Below, piece by piece: positions 24,057 to 32,213 of a DNA stretch of 44,203 nt. This stretch comes from Spirochaetaceae bacterium (GTDB lineage Bacteria; Spirochaetota; Spirochaetia; WRBN01). Every line of letters starts with the position of its first letter. Positions within the stretch are counted from its first letter, which is position 1. Under the pieces are notes generated by a model that did no database searches, was not told where the DNA came from, and saw nothing but the letters and a program-made list of their open reading frames with translations. The translations under genes and the position numbers were made by a program. Location of the stretch: contig JAHHUI010000003.1 in assembly GCA_020024055.1 (NCBI GenBank), forward strand, positions 1-44,203, in the 5' to 3' direction.

Positions 24057-25661
24057 GTGGAATCACAGGAAAATACAGCTGCTACATCACAACCGAGGCA
24101 AGAGGTAAATGCCAATATGCCTGTGCGCATTTTATATCAAGTGTGCAGGGAGTATGGAGGCCTGGCCGGCGCGACCGGGGTGAAAAATGTCTCACGTGGC
24201 TTGGCCGAGTCGGCAGCAACTCTTGGCTGGCGTTCTGCCGTTGTTCTTCCATATTACGGTTTTTTGACCGGGCGCGTGCGCAAATTGGAAAAAGTAGCTG
24301 ACTTGGAAGTGAGTCTGTTGGATAAAACCGAAATTGTCAAGGTGTGGCTCCATCGTCTTAATGGCGTGGAGATTTATCTGCTAGAAAGCGCTTATGTTTC
24401 AGATAAAAAGGCTGTCTATACCTATACGCGTGAGAGCATTCACCTTCCCGGGCGCGTGCATGTGGATAATGAAGAAATCGATCTCACTCTGCAGAAAGGC
24501 GCCTTGGAGCTGGGCAAGGTCTTAGGGGCACCGGATATTTTTCATGCTCATGATGCACATACGGCTTTGCTGAGTGTTTTAGCCCGAGAATATCCTCAAT
24601 ATGTTGATTTTTATGCAAAAACTCAATTTATACTCACTTTGCATAATTTAGGCCTGGAATGGCATCAGGAGATTGTTGGCCTGCAAAAAGGCCAGGCCCT
24701 GACAGAATTGCCCATCAGGGTCTTGAAAAAAGGAATTATCACCGGCGATACCATCAATCCGTTGATCCTTGCTGCGCATTACAGCCATATCACCACAGTC
24801 TCGCCTGAATTTGCCGATGAGATTTTCGATGAGCAAAATTCCCTGACTTTGGGATATGTGGGCAATTATTATCAGGAACATGGCATCAAGGTCACTGGCA
24901 TTTACAATGGCATTGCCTTTGCCTCGATGGACCCCCGCAAGCCCAATCCGCCAGATTTTCCCCTGGCCTATGACCCCACAGATCAGCGTAATCATATCAG
25001 AATGCTCTATCGTGATATGCTTATCTGCCTGAGCCAGGAAACAGAAATGGAAGGTAATGTGGAAAAATATGGCTATTTGGTGCAAGACCCCGATATGATT
25101 TTATGCGCCGTGAAAAGCCGTATCCTTTATGAAAAAGGCATTGATTATTTATGCGATGCGCTCAATATTGTGTTCCAGCGCCATGCGCATGTGGCCGTGG
25201 CGGTGATGGGCGATGGCGAGCAGACTTTAGAATATAAATTGATTGCACTCTCTAAAAATCCTTTATTCTTCGGCCGATTTGTTTACTGGAGAGGATATAA
25301 TGCCAAGCTAATTTATCCTCTTCTAGCTGGCAGTGATTTATTCATTATGCCTTCTGTCTATGAACCATGCGGTTTTGCGGATTTATATGCACAGACTTAT
25401 GGATGTCTGCCGATAGTACATTATACAGGCGGATTGAAAAAGGTGGTGGATAAGGTAAATGGGTTTACTTTCCAGCCTCTGGATGTTCGGTGTCTGAGTA
25501 AAGCAATTTTATCTGCTTTAAGGATTCTTAAAGCAGATCCTCAGCGAATTTATGCTATGCGTAAAAATGCCTTTCAATATGTACAGGAACAATTTGACTG
25601 GCTGGTCATTTTTAAAAAATACTATCAGCCTTTTTATGAGGAATGCCTGAATAAGGGGTAA
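24057..25661 (+). CDS. glgA: GT5-family glycogen/starch synthase-like glycosyltransferase
   Basis: The 534-residue protein starts at GTG 24057 with AGGCGGTG upstream. It shows the GT-B fold pattern of GlgA: N-terminal REYGGLAGATGVKNVSRGLAE, FHAHDAHTALLSVL, TLHNLGLEW, a TTVSPEFADEI segment, IYNGIAF and the C-terminal nucleotide-sugar motif PSVYEPCGFADLYAQTYGCLPIVHYTGGL. The usual first motif KTGGLADV is changed: the ADP-glucose-contacting Lys is replaced by Glu (residue 32), and about 20 extra residues precede it. The donor sugar or product may therefore differ from classical glycogen synthase. No glgB, glgC or glgP is nearby. It is followed by map after three bases. Confidence 0.82.
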   Translation: MESQENTAATSQPRQEVNANMPVRILYQVCREYGGLAGATGVKNVSRGLAESAATLGWRSAVVLPYYGFLTGRVRKLEKVADLEVSLLDKTEIVKVWLHRLNGVEIYLLESAYVSDKKAVYTYTRESIHLPGRVHVDNEEIDLTLQKGALELGKVLGAPDIFHAHDAHTALLSVLAREYPQYVDFYAKTQFILTLHNLGLEWHQEIVGLQKGQALTELPIRVLKKGIITGDTINPLILAAHYSHITTVSPEFADEIFDEQNSLTLGYVGNYYQEHGIKVTGIYNGIAFASMDPRKPNPPDFPLAYDPTDQRNHIRMLYRDMLICLSQETEMEGNVEKYGYLVQDPDMILCAVKSRILYEKGIDYLCDALNIVFQRHAHVAVAVMGDGEQTLEYKLIALSKNPLFFGRFVYWRGYNAKLIYPLLAGSDLFIMPSVYEPCGFADLYAQTYGCLPIVHYTGGLKKVVDKVNGFTFQPLDVRCLSKAILSALRILKADPQRIYAMRKNAFQYVQEQFDWLVIFKKYYQPFYEECLNKG

Positions 25662-25664
25662 TTC

Positions 25665-26408
25665 ATGTTTGTTGTAGGCCGGCAATATGCTCGTCGAAAA
25701 ACTGCATTGCAAATGAAAGAAGTGGCCTATGCTGCCGCAGTATTGCAAGAGATTTTTGATAGGGCAGAGCCCCTGATTTGCGAAGGCATGGCGCCGGGAA
25801 ATTTTCGTCGCACCGTTTTGCGCTGGGCTCGCGAAGCCGGCGCCGTGATGAGCGCAGAGCAAATTAATTTTTGTCGCCAGGGCTATATACATCCTCCTTT
25901 GGGTGATGATGTACCCCTGCAAAAAGGCGAAATATTCACCCTTGATATGTGGCTGTCCTGGCAGGGGTGGTATGCTGATTTGGCCAGACCATATTGTGTG
26001 GGCATGCCCACAAATGATCAAAGGCGCCTGTTGCAGGCAGCTTTGTCCTGTCAGGAATGCACCATTCAAACTATTTGTCCCGGCAAGCCTTATTTATCCC
26101 TGGTACAGGCCGTGGAAAAAGAAGCCCAGAAGTATAATTGTTATGTTTTGGAAGATGCCTGCGGCCATGGCATTGGACGCAATCTGCATGAAGATCCCCT
26201 TATTGCTTTTACTCATGCCGGCCAGAATCTTTTTGACCCTATTCCATCGGGACTGGTGGTCACTCTGGAAGTGGCCTTGAGCCTGAAAGAATGCTCTCTT
26301 GTTCAGGATGAGCGGGGCTGTGTGCGCAGCAGCGACGGCACCACCGTGCTGTATGCAGAAGCCATGGTGGCTTTAGACGACAATGGTGTGCATGTATTGG
26401 GAAGATAA
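25665..26408 (+). CDS. map: Methionine aminopeptidase-like M24 peptidase (divergent)
   Basis: The 247-residue protein has the pita-bread M24 layout with all five metal ligands in place: Asp 94 (TLDMW), Asp 105 (YADLARP), His 168 (GHGIGRNLHEDP), Glu 202 (TLEVAL) and Glu 232 (AEAMVAL). His 76 sits where E. coli MetAP has His 79. Spacings follow the type I enzyme almost exactly. Flanking sequences are divergent: NEVVCHG becomes CRQGYIHP and the TIEP motif becomes TLEV. It could be a true MetAP or a paralogue with other N-terminal specificity. It starts three bases after the glgA-like stop and ends 14 bases before the convergent flagellar operon. Confidence 0.82.
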   Translation: MFVVGRQYARRKTALQMKEVAYAAAVLQEIFDRAEPLICEGMAPGNFRRTVLRWAREAGAVMSAEQINFCRQGYIHPPLGDDVPLQKGEIFTLDMWLSWQGWYADLARPYCVGMPTNDQRRLLQAALSCQECTIQTICPGKPYLSLVQAVEKEAQKYNCYVLEDACGHGIGRNLHEDPLIAFTHAGQNLFDPIPSGLVVTLEVALSLKECSLVQDERGCVRSSDGTTVLYAEAMVALDDNGVHVLGR

Positions 26409-26422
26409 GAGGGGATACGGGA

Positions 26423-26764
26423 TTAAGAATCGCTGTTAATCCATTTGCGCAGGGCATTGGCCATGCGGGCAGCCAGCTCGTCCAGACGCCCTTGATCGCC
26501 GGCCAGGTGATACATCATCATCGCATCGACAAAGCGTTTTTGTTCGTGATAATAGTCACCCATGCGAATCATCCCATCTCCATAGCCGATATGAACAAAA
26601 ATGCGCCCTGCCATTTCAATTTTGCCTTCATTAAAGAATTCATTTGCTTTGCGTATCAGCTGCACGCGATCTTTAGCCGACACCGTGGCCGCATTTTCTT
26701 TGGTGGTTTTAATAAAGCCATTTTCAGGGCTTTTTTTTAACAATTCTTTTGCTGCGTCACTCAC
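26423..26764 (-). CDS. Conserved small cytoplasmic protein downstream of csrA, unrecognised
   Basis: This 113-residue protein starts with GTG at 26764, which overlaps the csrA stop (GTGA). It is acidic-to-neutral and mostly helical, with no signal peptide. A motif-like stretch FFNEGKIEMAGRIFVHIGYGDG (about 43-64) followed by YYHEQKRFVDAMMMYHLAG resembles one pair of TPR-like helices. Its place as last gene of flgL-fliW-csrA suggests a role in flagellar assembly or CsrA control. From general knowledge, a small protein follows csrA in some treponemes, but I cannot verify homology here. Confidence 0.65.
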   Translation of the reverse strand: MSDAAKELLKKSPENGFIKTTKENAATVSAKDRVQLIRKANEFFNEGKIEMAGRIFVHIGYGDGMIRMGDYYHEQKRFVDAMMMYHLAGDQGRLDELAARMANALRKWINSDS

Positions 26765-27009
26765 TCTGGCTTTTCCTTTTTCCCTAAATCTTTCAAACCC
26801 GACAAATCCGGCAGAGCACGGCTTTGCGATCGGGCGGCAGCTTCATTCTCTTTTTGCGTGTTCAAAAAGACTTCCTGACGAAAAATCTTCACACTGCTGG
26901 GCGCGCTGATACCTAAACGAACTTGATCGCCTTTAATATCAATAATACTGATTTCTATATGCTCGTCAATAACAATCCGCTCGTCTTTGCGGCGCGAGAG
27001 AATCAGCAT
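26761..27009 (-). CDS. csrA: Carbon storage regulator CsrA
   Basis: The 82-residue protein starts MLILSRRKDERIVIDEHIEI, the diagnostic CsrA N-terminus, continues IIDIKGDQVRLGISAP and has the RNA-contact Arg in IFRQEVF. A charged tail of about 25 residues extends beyond the 61-residue E. coli protein. CsrA binds GGA-containing hairpins in mRNA leaders and usually blocks translation. In flagellated bacteria with FliW, it represses flagellin until FliW binds it. The ATG lies inside the fliW end (7-base overlap), so the two are translationally coupled. Confidence 0.97.
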   Translation of the reverse strand: MLILSRRKDERIVIDEHIEISIIDIKGDQVRLGISAPSSVKIFRQEVFLNTQKENEAAARSQSRALPDLSGLKDLGKKEKPE

Positions 27010-27455
27010 AGGCTGAGATCCTCTTGCATAATAGCCATCAGCGAATGCCGGATTTCCCAGTGATCATTCATGCCAAGGCATTGTGCCGCACAACATTTTT
27101 CTGTGTTGAACAGCAACGGCGCCCGCAGATTCACAGTGGTGTTTTCCAACGAGCCGTCTGGGGGGATATTGGTGATGCAGAAAAGCCGCGCACGCGGATC
27201 TTCGCTCGAATCTAAATGCAAAATAGAATAGTCCGATTTATCCAAAGCAGGGTCGTAATCAGGGAAAAGCGATTTAGGATCTAATAAAACAAAGGAAATA
27301 TCATTTTCCTGCACACTGCGCAGAGTGTAAAAGGGTATTTGAGAGGAAGCAGACAATGCCCATTTGACCAGGTCACCAAAGGCAGGAATGCCAAAAGGAA
27401 AGGAAAAAACCTGTTCCTTGGCATAAATATTCTGATTTTGGTCCTGTATCAACAT
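27003..27455 (-). CDS. fliW: Flagellar assembly factor FliW
   Basis: From the ATG at 27455 the protein has 150 residues; a TTG one codon earlier is in frame. It contains the FliW pattern: an N-terminal strand set with VFSFPFGIPAFGDL, a central IPFYTLRSVQENDISFVLLDP and the C-terminal TTVNLRAPLLFNTEKCCAAQ. FliW sequesters CsrA, and is itself displaced by flagellin, in a three-partner switch. It lies directly between flgL and csrA, with 8 bases after the flgL stop and a 7-base overlap with csrA, the classic order. Confidence 0.95.
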   Translation of the reverse strand: MLIQDQNQNIYAKEQVFSFPFGIPAFGDLVKWALSASSQIPFYTLRSVQENDISFVLLDPKSLFPDYDPALDKSDYSILHLDSSEDPRARLFCITNIPPDGSLENTTVNLRAPLLFNTEKCCAAQCLGMNDHWEIRHSLMAIMQEDLSLC

Positions 27456-27463
27456 CAATTATT

Positions 27464-28711
27464 TTACCTTAAGAAATCCATGAGTGTTGTTTTAATCGTG
27501 CTGCCTGTCATGCGATAGCTGGCCTGCAGCATGGTTTCCAGGGCATTCAGCTCTGCAATGGCATCGGTGAAATTCAATGCGCGGGCGGCATTATCCCATG
27601 CTGTATAGGCATTTTCTTCCAGGCTGATTCTTTGCAGGGCAAAATTCAGACGATTTTCCTGGCTGCCCAGCTTCGAACGCTGGATATTAATGCTTTCCAG
27701 GGCCATGTCGATGCCCCCCAGGGCAGAGCCGCCGATTTTGTGCTGATCGGCTTCATACATAGCATCACGCAGCTGCACAATCATGTCAAATGTGCTGCCT
27801 CCGGCCACGCGCGCGGCAGAGTCTAAATTATTGGGGGACTGGCGCTCTAAATTGGAAAGCACACCCAAATCGCGCAGCACAGTGCCGCCTTCACCGTCGC
27901 TCAGCCAGATCTGATGTGGTGTCGTCGTAGAGAGCACGAGGGTGTTTTCCACAGGATCCAGAGTTGCTTTTACAGCCACATCAGCTTGATTAATACGCTC
28001 GATGAGAGACTGAATAGAATCTCCGGCTTTCAGGTCAATGCGTGTATTGTCAATCACAATATAAGTATCTTCGGGCACCACAAAGCCGTCCACGCGATTG
28101 GCGCTCCACACTTTTTGATTTTCCGCCCAGAAGACAGCATTACCAGGGAATTGTGCGTCAATGCGCGAGCCATCTGAATATTCGATGTGACGGCTGGCAT
28201 TATTGCCAATGTATTCCACTCCGGTGATTACCAGGCCGTCGGCGCCATCCACATTGCCGCGGATGGCACGGAAAGCAGCCCCATCGGTGCGTGTGCCGGC
28301 AAAGAGCGACAAGCCGTCAGCTCCGGTCTGATTGGATAATCTGAACATCTCTTCCAGGTAATTGTCCACTTCCTGGGCCATATATTTCAGGTCACTGGGT
28401 TTCCAGACACCGTTGGCGGCCTGAATAGCCAGCTCGCGGATGCGCTGCATCAGCTGCACAGCGCTGTCCATGGTGCTTTCGGCCACGGCGTAATTGTTAA
28501 TAGTCAGCTCAGCATTCTGCTGGTATTTTGCCAGGCGCTCTAATTTTCCCTGGAAACGAATGGAATGCGCAGCAGATGAAGGATCGTCGCGCAGAAGCCC
28601 GATGCGATAAGAGCTGTTAATCTGCTTTTCGGTTTTATTTTTATCAATCTCGTGCAGGCGATTATAATGGGCGAAATTATTTCTTTCCATGCCCGTCGAA
28701 ATTCTCATCAT
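27464..28711 (-). CDS. flgL: Flagellar hook-associated protein 3 (FlgL)
   Basis: From the ATG at 28711 (AGGAGG nine bases upstream) the protein has 415 residues; an in-frame TTG at 28717 is less well placed. The N-terminus MMRISTGM and a following coiled helix with VAESTMDSAVQLMQRIRELAIQAANG are typical of FlgL and flagellin-like D0/D1 domains. The C-terminus contains IAELNALETMLQASYRMTG, the partner D0 helix. FlgL joins hook to filament. It heads the operon with fliW, csrA and a small gene. No flgK or flgN is adjacent; the gene upstream is transcribed away. Confidence 0.94.
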   Translation of the reverse strand: MMRISTGMERNNFAHYNRLHEIDKNKTEKQINSSYRIGLLRDDPSSAAHSIRFQGKLERLAKYQQNAELTINNYAVAESTMDSAVQLMQRIRELAIQAANGVWKPSDLKYMAQEVDNYLEEMFRLSNQTGADGLSLFAGTRTDGAAFRAIRGNVDGADGLVITGVEYIGNNASRHIEYSDGSRIDAQFPGNAVFWAENQKVWSANRVDGFVVPEDTYIVIDNTRIDLKAGDSIQSLIERINQADVAVKATLDPVENTLVLSTTTPHQIWLSDGEGGTVLRDLGVLSNLERQSPNNLDSAARVAGGSTFDMIVQLRDAMYEADQHKIGGSALGGIDMALESINIQRSKLGSQENRLNFALQRISLEENAYTAWDNAARALNFTDAIAELNALETMLQASYRMTGSTIKTTLMDFLR

Positions 28712-28756
28712 GCGCAATGACCTCCTGAGTGGACACCTGTTCCACTACATCCTACA

Positions 28757-28783
28757 CGATCGGCATAAGAGAAGAAAAAGTTA
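28757..28783 (-). promoter_or_regulatory. Predicted sigma-28 (FliA) promoter of the flgL operon
   Basis: On the minus strand TAACTTTT (28783-28776) and GCCGATCG (28764-28757) are separated by exactly 11 bases. Against the FliA consensus TAAAGTTT-N11-GCCGATAA this matches 6 of 8 in each box. It lies 46 bases upstream of the flgL ATG. Confidence 0.75.
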
Positions 28784-28848
28784 GAACTTTTGATATATAA
28801 ATTAGAAGTATAACGGTATATAGCAGAAGTATAAATAAGAATACCCTC

Positions 28849-28876
28849 TTGTCAAATAGGACAAAAATAGGATAAA
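28849..28876 (+). promoter_or_regulatory. Possible sigma-70 promoter before the membrane protein at 28887
   Basis: TTGTCA (28849-28854) and GATAAA (28871-28876) are 16 bases apart. The spacer contains GACAAAAATAGG (28860-28871). The gene start follows within about 11 bases, leaving a very short leader, so the exact -10 is uncertain. Confidence 0.45.
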
Positions 28877-28886
28877 AATCTGAACT

Positions 28887-29528
28887 ATGCAGTTTTTTTC
28901 CATTATCATCTTTCCGCTATTAATAGGCTATCTTTTTTCCCAGGAACGATATTTCAGTCGTCCTCTGTGGGAAGTTGCCTCGGCATTATTTGCGGCATTG
29001 CCTGTGGCTTTGCTCATTCAGATTGGGCGTGTGCTGATGTTTCCTATTAACTGGGCCAATTCTTTTCAGATGATTGTGACAATTTGGGTGTTTGATTTTC
29101 TGGTGCCCTCGAGCCTGGCTTGTCTTATTTATTTAAAATTATTGGATAAAAAGCTTTTAGCAGAGCGGCGTCCAGGTTTTATTTGGTTTGCCTCATTTTT
29201 CTTTGTTCCCGTGCTGGTGCGTGCCGTCTATGCAAAAGATTATGACGGGCTATATGAATTTTTCTATTATCCACTTATTTGTGTCTGCTTTTCTTATCTT
29301 TTTTCCTTATGGCTGTCGATGCGCAGCCGGCATTTTTTTCTTAATGCGTTTTGGGCGGCTATTTTGGTGATGTGGAGCACAATTCTTCCGGGTATGGTGG
29401 CCTGGGCGCATTATGTCCAGCGGCCCACATTTGCCTTTATCGTATTTATCATTTTTGTCACATTTGTGGCCAATGTGATCTTTTTTGCCACAAAGCAGCT
29501 GAAAAACTATCGGGAGGATGCTCTTTGA
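28887..29528 (+). CDS. Polytopic membrane protein linked to a Lol/MacB-like ABC transporter, unrecognised
   Basis: The 213-residue protein has about six hydrophobic segments (near 2-20, 27-50, 58-85, 98-118, 128-148, 152-205) with short charged loops. It lacks a signal peptide distinct from the first helix. No family is recognised. Its last codon overlaps the ATPase gene start (TTGA), so it is translationally coupled to the ABC pair and may be a subunit or client of that system. The ATG at 28887 has no clear Shine-Dalgarno. Confidence 0.65.
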   Translation: MQFFSIIIFPLLIGYLFSQERYFSRPLWEVASALFAALPVALLIQIGRVLMFPINWANSFQMIVTIWVFDFLVPSSLACLIYLKLLDKKLLAERRPGFIWFASFFFVPVLVRAVYAKDYDGLYEFFYYPLICVCFSYLFSLWLSMRSRHFFLNAFWAAILVMWSTILPGMVAWAHYVQRPTFAFIVFIIFVTFVANVIFFATKQLKNYREDAL

Positions 29529-30196
29529 ATCTGCTTCGTATAGAGCATTTAGAAAAGTGGTTTGAGGCGGGAACAGAAAAGCAGATTATTTTCAGCGATT
29601 TCAACTATGCTTTAGACCAGGGGCAGACTTTAGCCGTCACAGGAGAATCAGGCTCGGGCAAAAGCACCCTGCTGAATCTGATTGCCGGCCTGGATGTCAT
29701 CCAGGGTGGAGAGATTCATTCCTGTGGATATTGTGTTTCCTCTATAGACGAAAAAACCCTGGCCTCTTATCGTAATTCATCTCTTGGCTTCATTTTTCAG
29801 ATGCATTTTCTGCTCAATGATTTCACCGCGTTGGAAAATGTGCTGATGCCGGCGATGATTGGCAGCCAGGCCGCCAAGGCCAAAGACAGGGCGAAATTCC
29901 TGTTGGAAAAAGTGGGCCTGGCTGATAAAATGAAAAACTTTCCGCGCCAGCTCTCGGGCGGTGAATGCCAAAGAGTGGCTATCGCGCGGGCCCTGGTGAA
30001 TAATCCGCAGATGATTTTGGCCGATGAGCCCACCGGCAGCCTGGATCAGCGCAATGCCGATCTGGTGCGCGATCTGCTTTTTCGCCTGGTGGAAGAAGAG
30101 CGAAAAACGCTTATTCTTGTGACGCATGATGAACGCATTGCCTCTTTATGCCGCCATCGCCTGCTCTTATCCAAATCGCTGAGAAATCATTTATGA
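29525..30196 (+). CDS. ABC transporter ATPase, LolD/MacB-type
   Basis: The 223-residue protein starts with TTG at 29525, overlapping the previous stop and preceded by GGAGG at good spacing. It shows Walker A GESGSGKST, a Q-loop with FIFQMHFLLNDFTALENVLMP, signature LSGGECQRVAIARALVNNP, Walker B MILADEPTGSLD and switch His in LVTHDE. The LNDFTALENVLMP and DEPTGSLD motifs mark the LolD/MacB/FtsE group. It should power the permease encoded by the next gene, overlapping by four bases (ATGA). A lipoprotein-release function (LolCDE-like) is likely but not proven. Confidence 0.9.
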   Translation: MNLLRIEHLEKWFEAGTEKQIIFSDFNYALDQGQTLAVTGESGSGKSTLLNLIAGLDVIQGGEIHSCGYCVSSIDEKTLASYRNSSLGFIFQMHFLLNDFTALENVLMPAMIGSQAAKAKDRAKFLLEKVGLADKMKNFPRQLSGGECQRVAIARALVNNPQMILADEPTGSLDQRNADLVRDLLFRLVEEERKTLILVTHDERIASLCRHRLLLSKSLRNHL

Positions 30197-31449
30197 CAGG
30201 CAGAGGTTATCTTTTCATTGCCTTCAGGCTGGCCTTCAGCCGCCGGGGAAGTAATCTGTTCAGCGCCATTATCGTCACGGCTTTAAGCCTGCTGCCCTTG
30301 GTGGTGGCTATGGAAGTGGCTGAGGGCATGACACAAGGCATCATCATGCGCTATTTGGAAACCAGCAGCTATCATTTCCGCGCCATGCCTTTGGAAGGCA
30401 CACCCGATGCGGCGTATATAAAACAGATTTCTGCGATGCTTCGAGAGGACCCTTCCGTGCTGTCGGTGACGCCTGAAAGACAGAATTTTGCCATGGCTTT
30501 CACATCATCCGGGCGCCAGGGTGTTTTGCTGCGCGGTCTGGGGGCACGTTTTTACTCTGAAGATCCTGTTTTGCGGGAATATATAACTTTTTCTTCGGGC
30601 AATGCTGATTTGAACGCGTATACTGTGGCTATTGGAGAGTCTTTAGCAAAAAACCTGGATTTAAAGGCGGGCGATACAATTCGGCTGTTGAGCGTGCAGG
30701 AAGAAAACAAGACCCCTCTTATCCGCAGCTATTCTGTGGGCGGTATTTTTTCTGTGGGATATTATGATTTAGATAAAAGCTGGGTGCTCATTGATGAAAA
30801 TGAGAAAGTTTTTTTCAATGATCGCAAGGCAGCGCAGTTTTTTCTGGGCATTAAAGTCACCGATCCATTTTCTGATGTGAATGCGCAAAAGCATGCTTTG
30901 CAAGAGCTGCTGCCCCCTGACTGGCTGATTTTAGATTGGCCGCATATGAATTATGCCATGATTGAAAATTTTCGTATCACCACATTAATGCTGCTTTTTG
31001 TTTTGGCTTTGATTGTGTGCGTGGCTATTATCAATAATACCGGAGCCTTGCAGATTTTTTTCCTCTCGCGCAGAAAGGAAATTGCCCTGATGTTGGCTAT
31101 AGGGGCCCGGCCCTCAGATATTCATTATATCTTTCTGGGTTTGGGGCTGCTGGTGGGTCTGTGTGGTGCTGTGCTGGGCGTGTTGCTGGGTGTGTTGCTG
31201 TCTTTTAATATTAACACGATCATCCTTTTGCTGGAAACGCTGAGCAATGTGTTTGATGCTATGGTACATGGGCAGATGAAAGTGCTGGGGCGTGAGAGTT
31301 TTTATCTGGAAAAGACACGCATTCATGTGCAAAGCGGCAGATTGCTGCTTTTGGCGCTTTTTGTCACTGTGTGGTCGCTGCTGGTGAATTATTGGCCGGC
31401 CCGGAAAATTTCCCGCAGCAAGGTGCTATCAATTTTGCGCAAAATTTAA
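30193..31449 (+). CDS. ABC transporter permease, LolC/E-like (FtsX fold)
   Basis: From the ATG at 30193 the protein has 418 residues. It has one N-terminal membrane helix (about 20-40), a large periplasmic domain (about 45-265) and three C-terminal helices (about 268-300, 318-350, 390-412). This is the 4-helix MacB/LolC/FtsX topology. The segment NNTGALQIFFLSRRKEIALMLAIGA matches the FtsX-domain coupling region. Only one permease gene is present, so a homodimer is expected, rather than the LolC plus LolE pair of E. coli. It may release outer-membrane lipoproteins, which spirochaetes have in large numbers. Confidence 0.85.
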   Translation: MTGRGYLFIAFRLAFSRRGSNLFSAIIVTALSLLPLVVAMEVAEGMTQGIIMRYLETSSYHFRAMPLEGTPDAAYIKQISAMLREDPSVLSVTPERQNFAMAFTSSGRQGVLLRGLGARFYSEDPVLREYITFSSGNADLNAYTVAIGESLAKNLDLKAGDTIRLLSVQEENKTPLIRSYSVGGIFSVGYYDLDKSWVLIDENEKVFFNDRKAAQFFLGIKVTDPFSDVNAQKHALQELLPPDWLILDWPHMNYAMIENFRITTLMLLFVLALIVCVAIINNTGALQIFFLSRRKEIALMLAIGARPSDIHYIFLGLGLLVGLCGAVLGVLLGVLLSFNINTIILLLETLSNVFDAMVHGQMKVLGRESFYLEKTRIHVQSGRLLLLALFVTVWSLLVNYWPARKISRSKVLSILRKI

Positions 31450-31475
31450 TAAGCTGAAAAATAAAGGAGGGATAT

Positions 31476-32213
31476 ATGAGCTATTTTTTAAGAATGCTGT
31501 TATTGGGCCAGTTAATCATGCCCTATATCATTGTTGTTTTGGTGATTCAAGCCCTTCTTCGACCGTTTTTCCGCCGGCAGATACGCACGATGAGCAGCTG
31601 GACGCTGGGCACGGTGGCGCGCTATCTTTTTTGGGTGTCTGGCACAAAGGTGCATGTGAAGGGCCTGGAAAATATACCCAAAGAAGGCTGTGTCTTTATG
31701 GCCAATCATCAAAGCTCGTTGGATATTCTGCTGATTTACGGCTATTTGAAAACGCCCATGGCGATGATTGCCAAAAAGGCCCTGGCCCATGTCATTCTGG
31801 TGGGTTCATGGATGAAAAGCCTGGGCTGCTACCTGATTGACACTAAAGACCCTGCGCAGGCGATGAAATTGTTTCAAAAAGCTGTACGGATTTTAAAGGA
31901 AGAAAATTATTCCGTGCTTATTTATCCCGAAGGCACACGCAGCCGCAGGGCAGAGATGCTGCCCCTGAAGCCGGGAAGCATGCGCCTGCCCTTGATGGCG
32001 CATTGCCCTATTGTGCCCATCAGCATCAGCGGAAGCTGGAAACTGATGTATGGGCATAAGCTCTTAATGCCCAAGCATGTAGATATTGTTGTGCATCCGC
32101 CCATTTCTACAGAGCATTGCACAAAAGATGAACAAGTTCAGCTGCTTCAGAGGGTGGATACTACAATTAAAAGCGGCCTGACCAGAGAAAATCAGGAATA
32201 TTATTTAAATTGA
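31476..32213 (+). CDS. plsC: 1-acyl-sn-glycerol-3-phosphate acyltransferase
   Basis: The 245-residue protein starts with a membrane helix (about 8-28) and has the PlsC catalytic motifs: NHQSSLDIL (HX4D, near residue 75) and IYPEGTRSRRAE (near residue 150), followed by KPGSMRLPLMAHCPIVPI. It makes phosphatidic acid from lysophosphatidate at the inner membrane. GGAGGG lies seven bases before the ATG. The last 13 bases overlap the end of the convergent hydF gene. Confidence 0.95.
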   Translation: MSYFLRMLLLGQLIMPYIIVVLVIQALLRPFFRRQIRTMSSWTLGTVARYLFWVSGTKVHVKGLENIPKEGCVFMANHQSSLDILLIYGYLKTPMAMIAKKALAHVILVGSWMKSLGCYLIDTKDPAQAMKLFQKAVRILKEENYSVLIYPEGTRSRRAEMLPLKPGSMRLPLMAHCPIVPISISGSWKLMYGHKLLMPKHVDIVVHPPISTEHCTKDEQVQLLQRVDTTIKSGLTRENQEYYLN

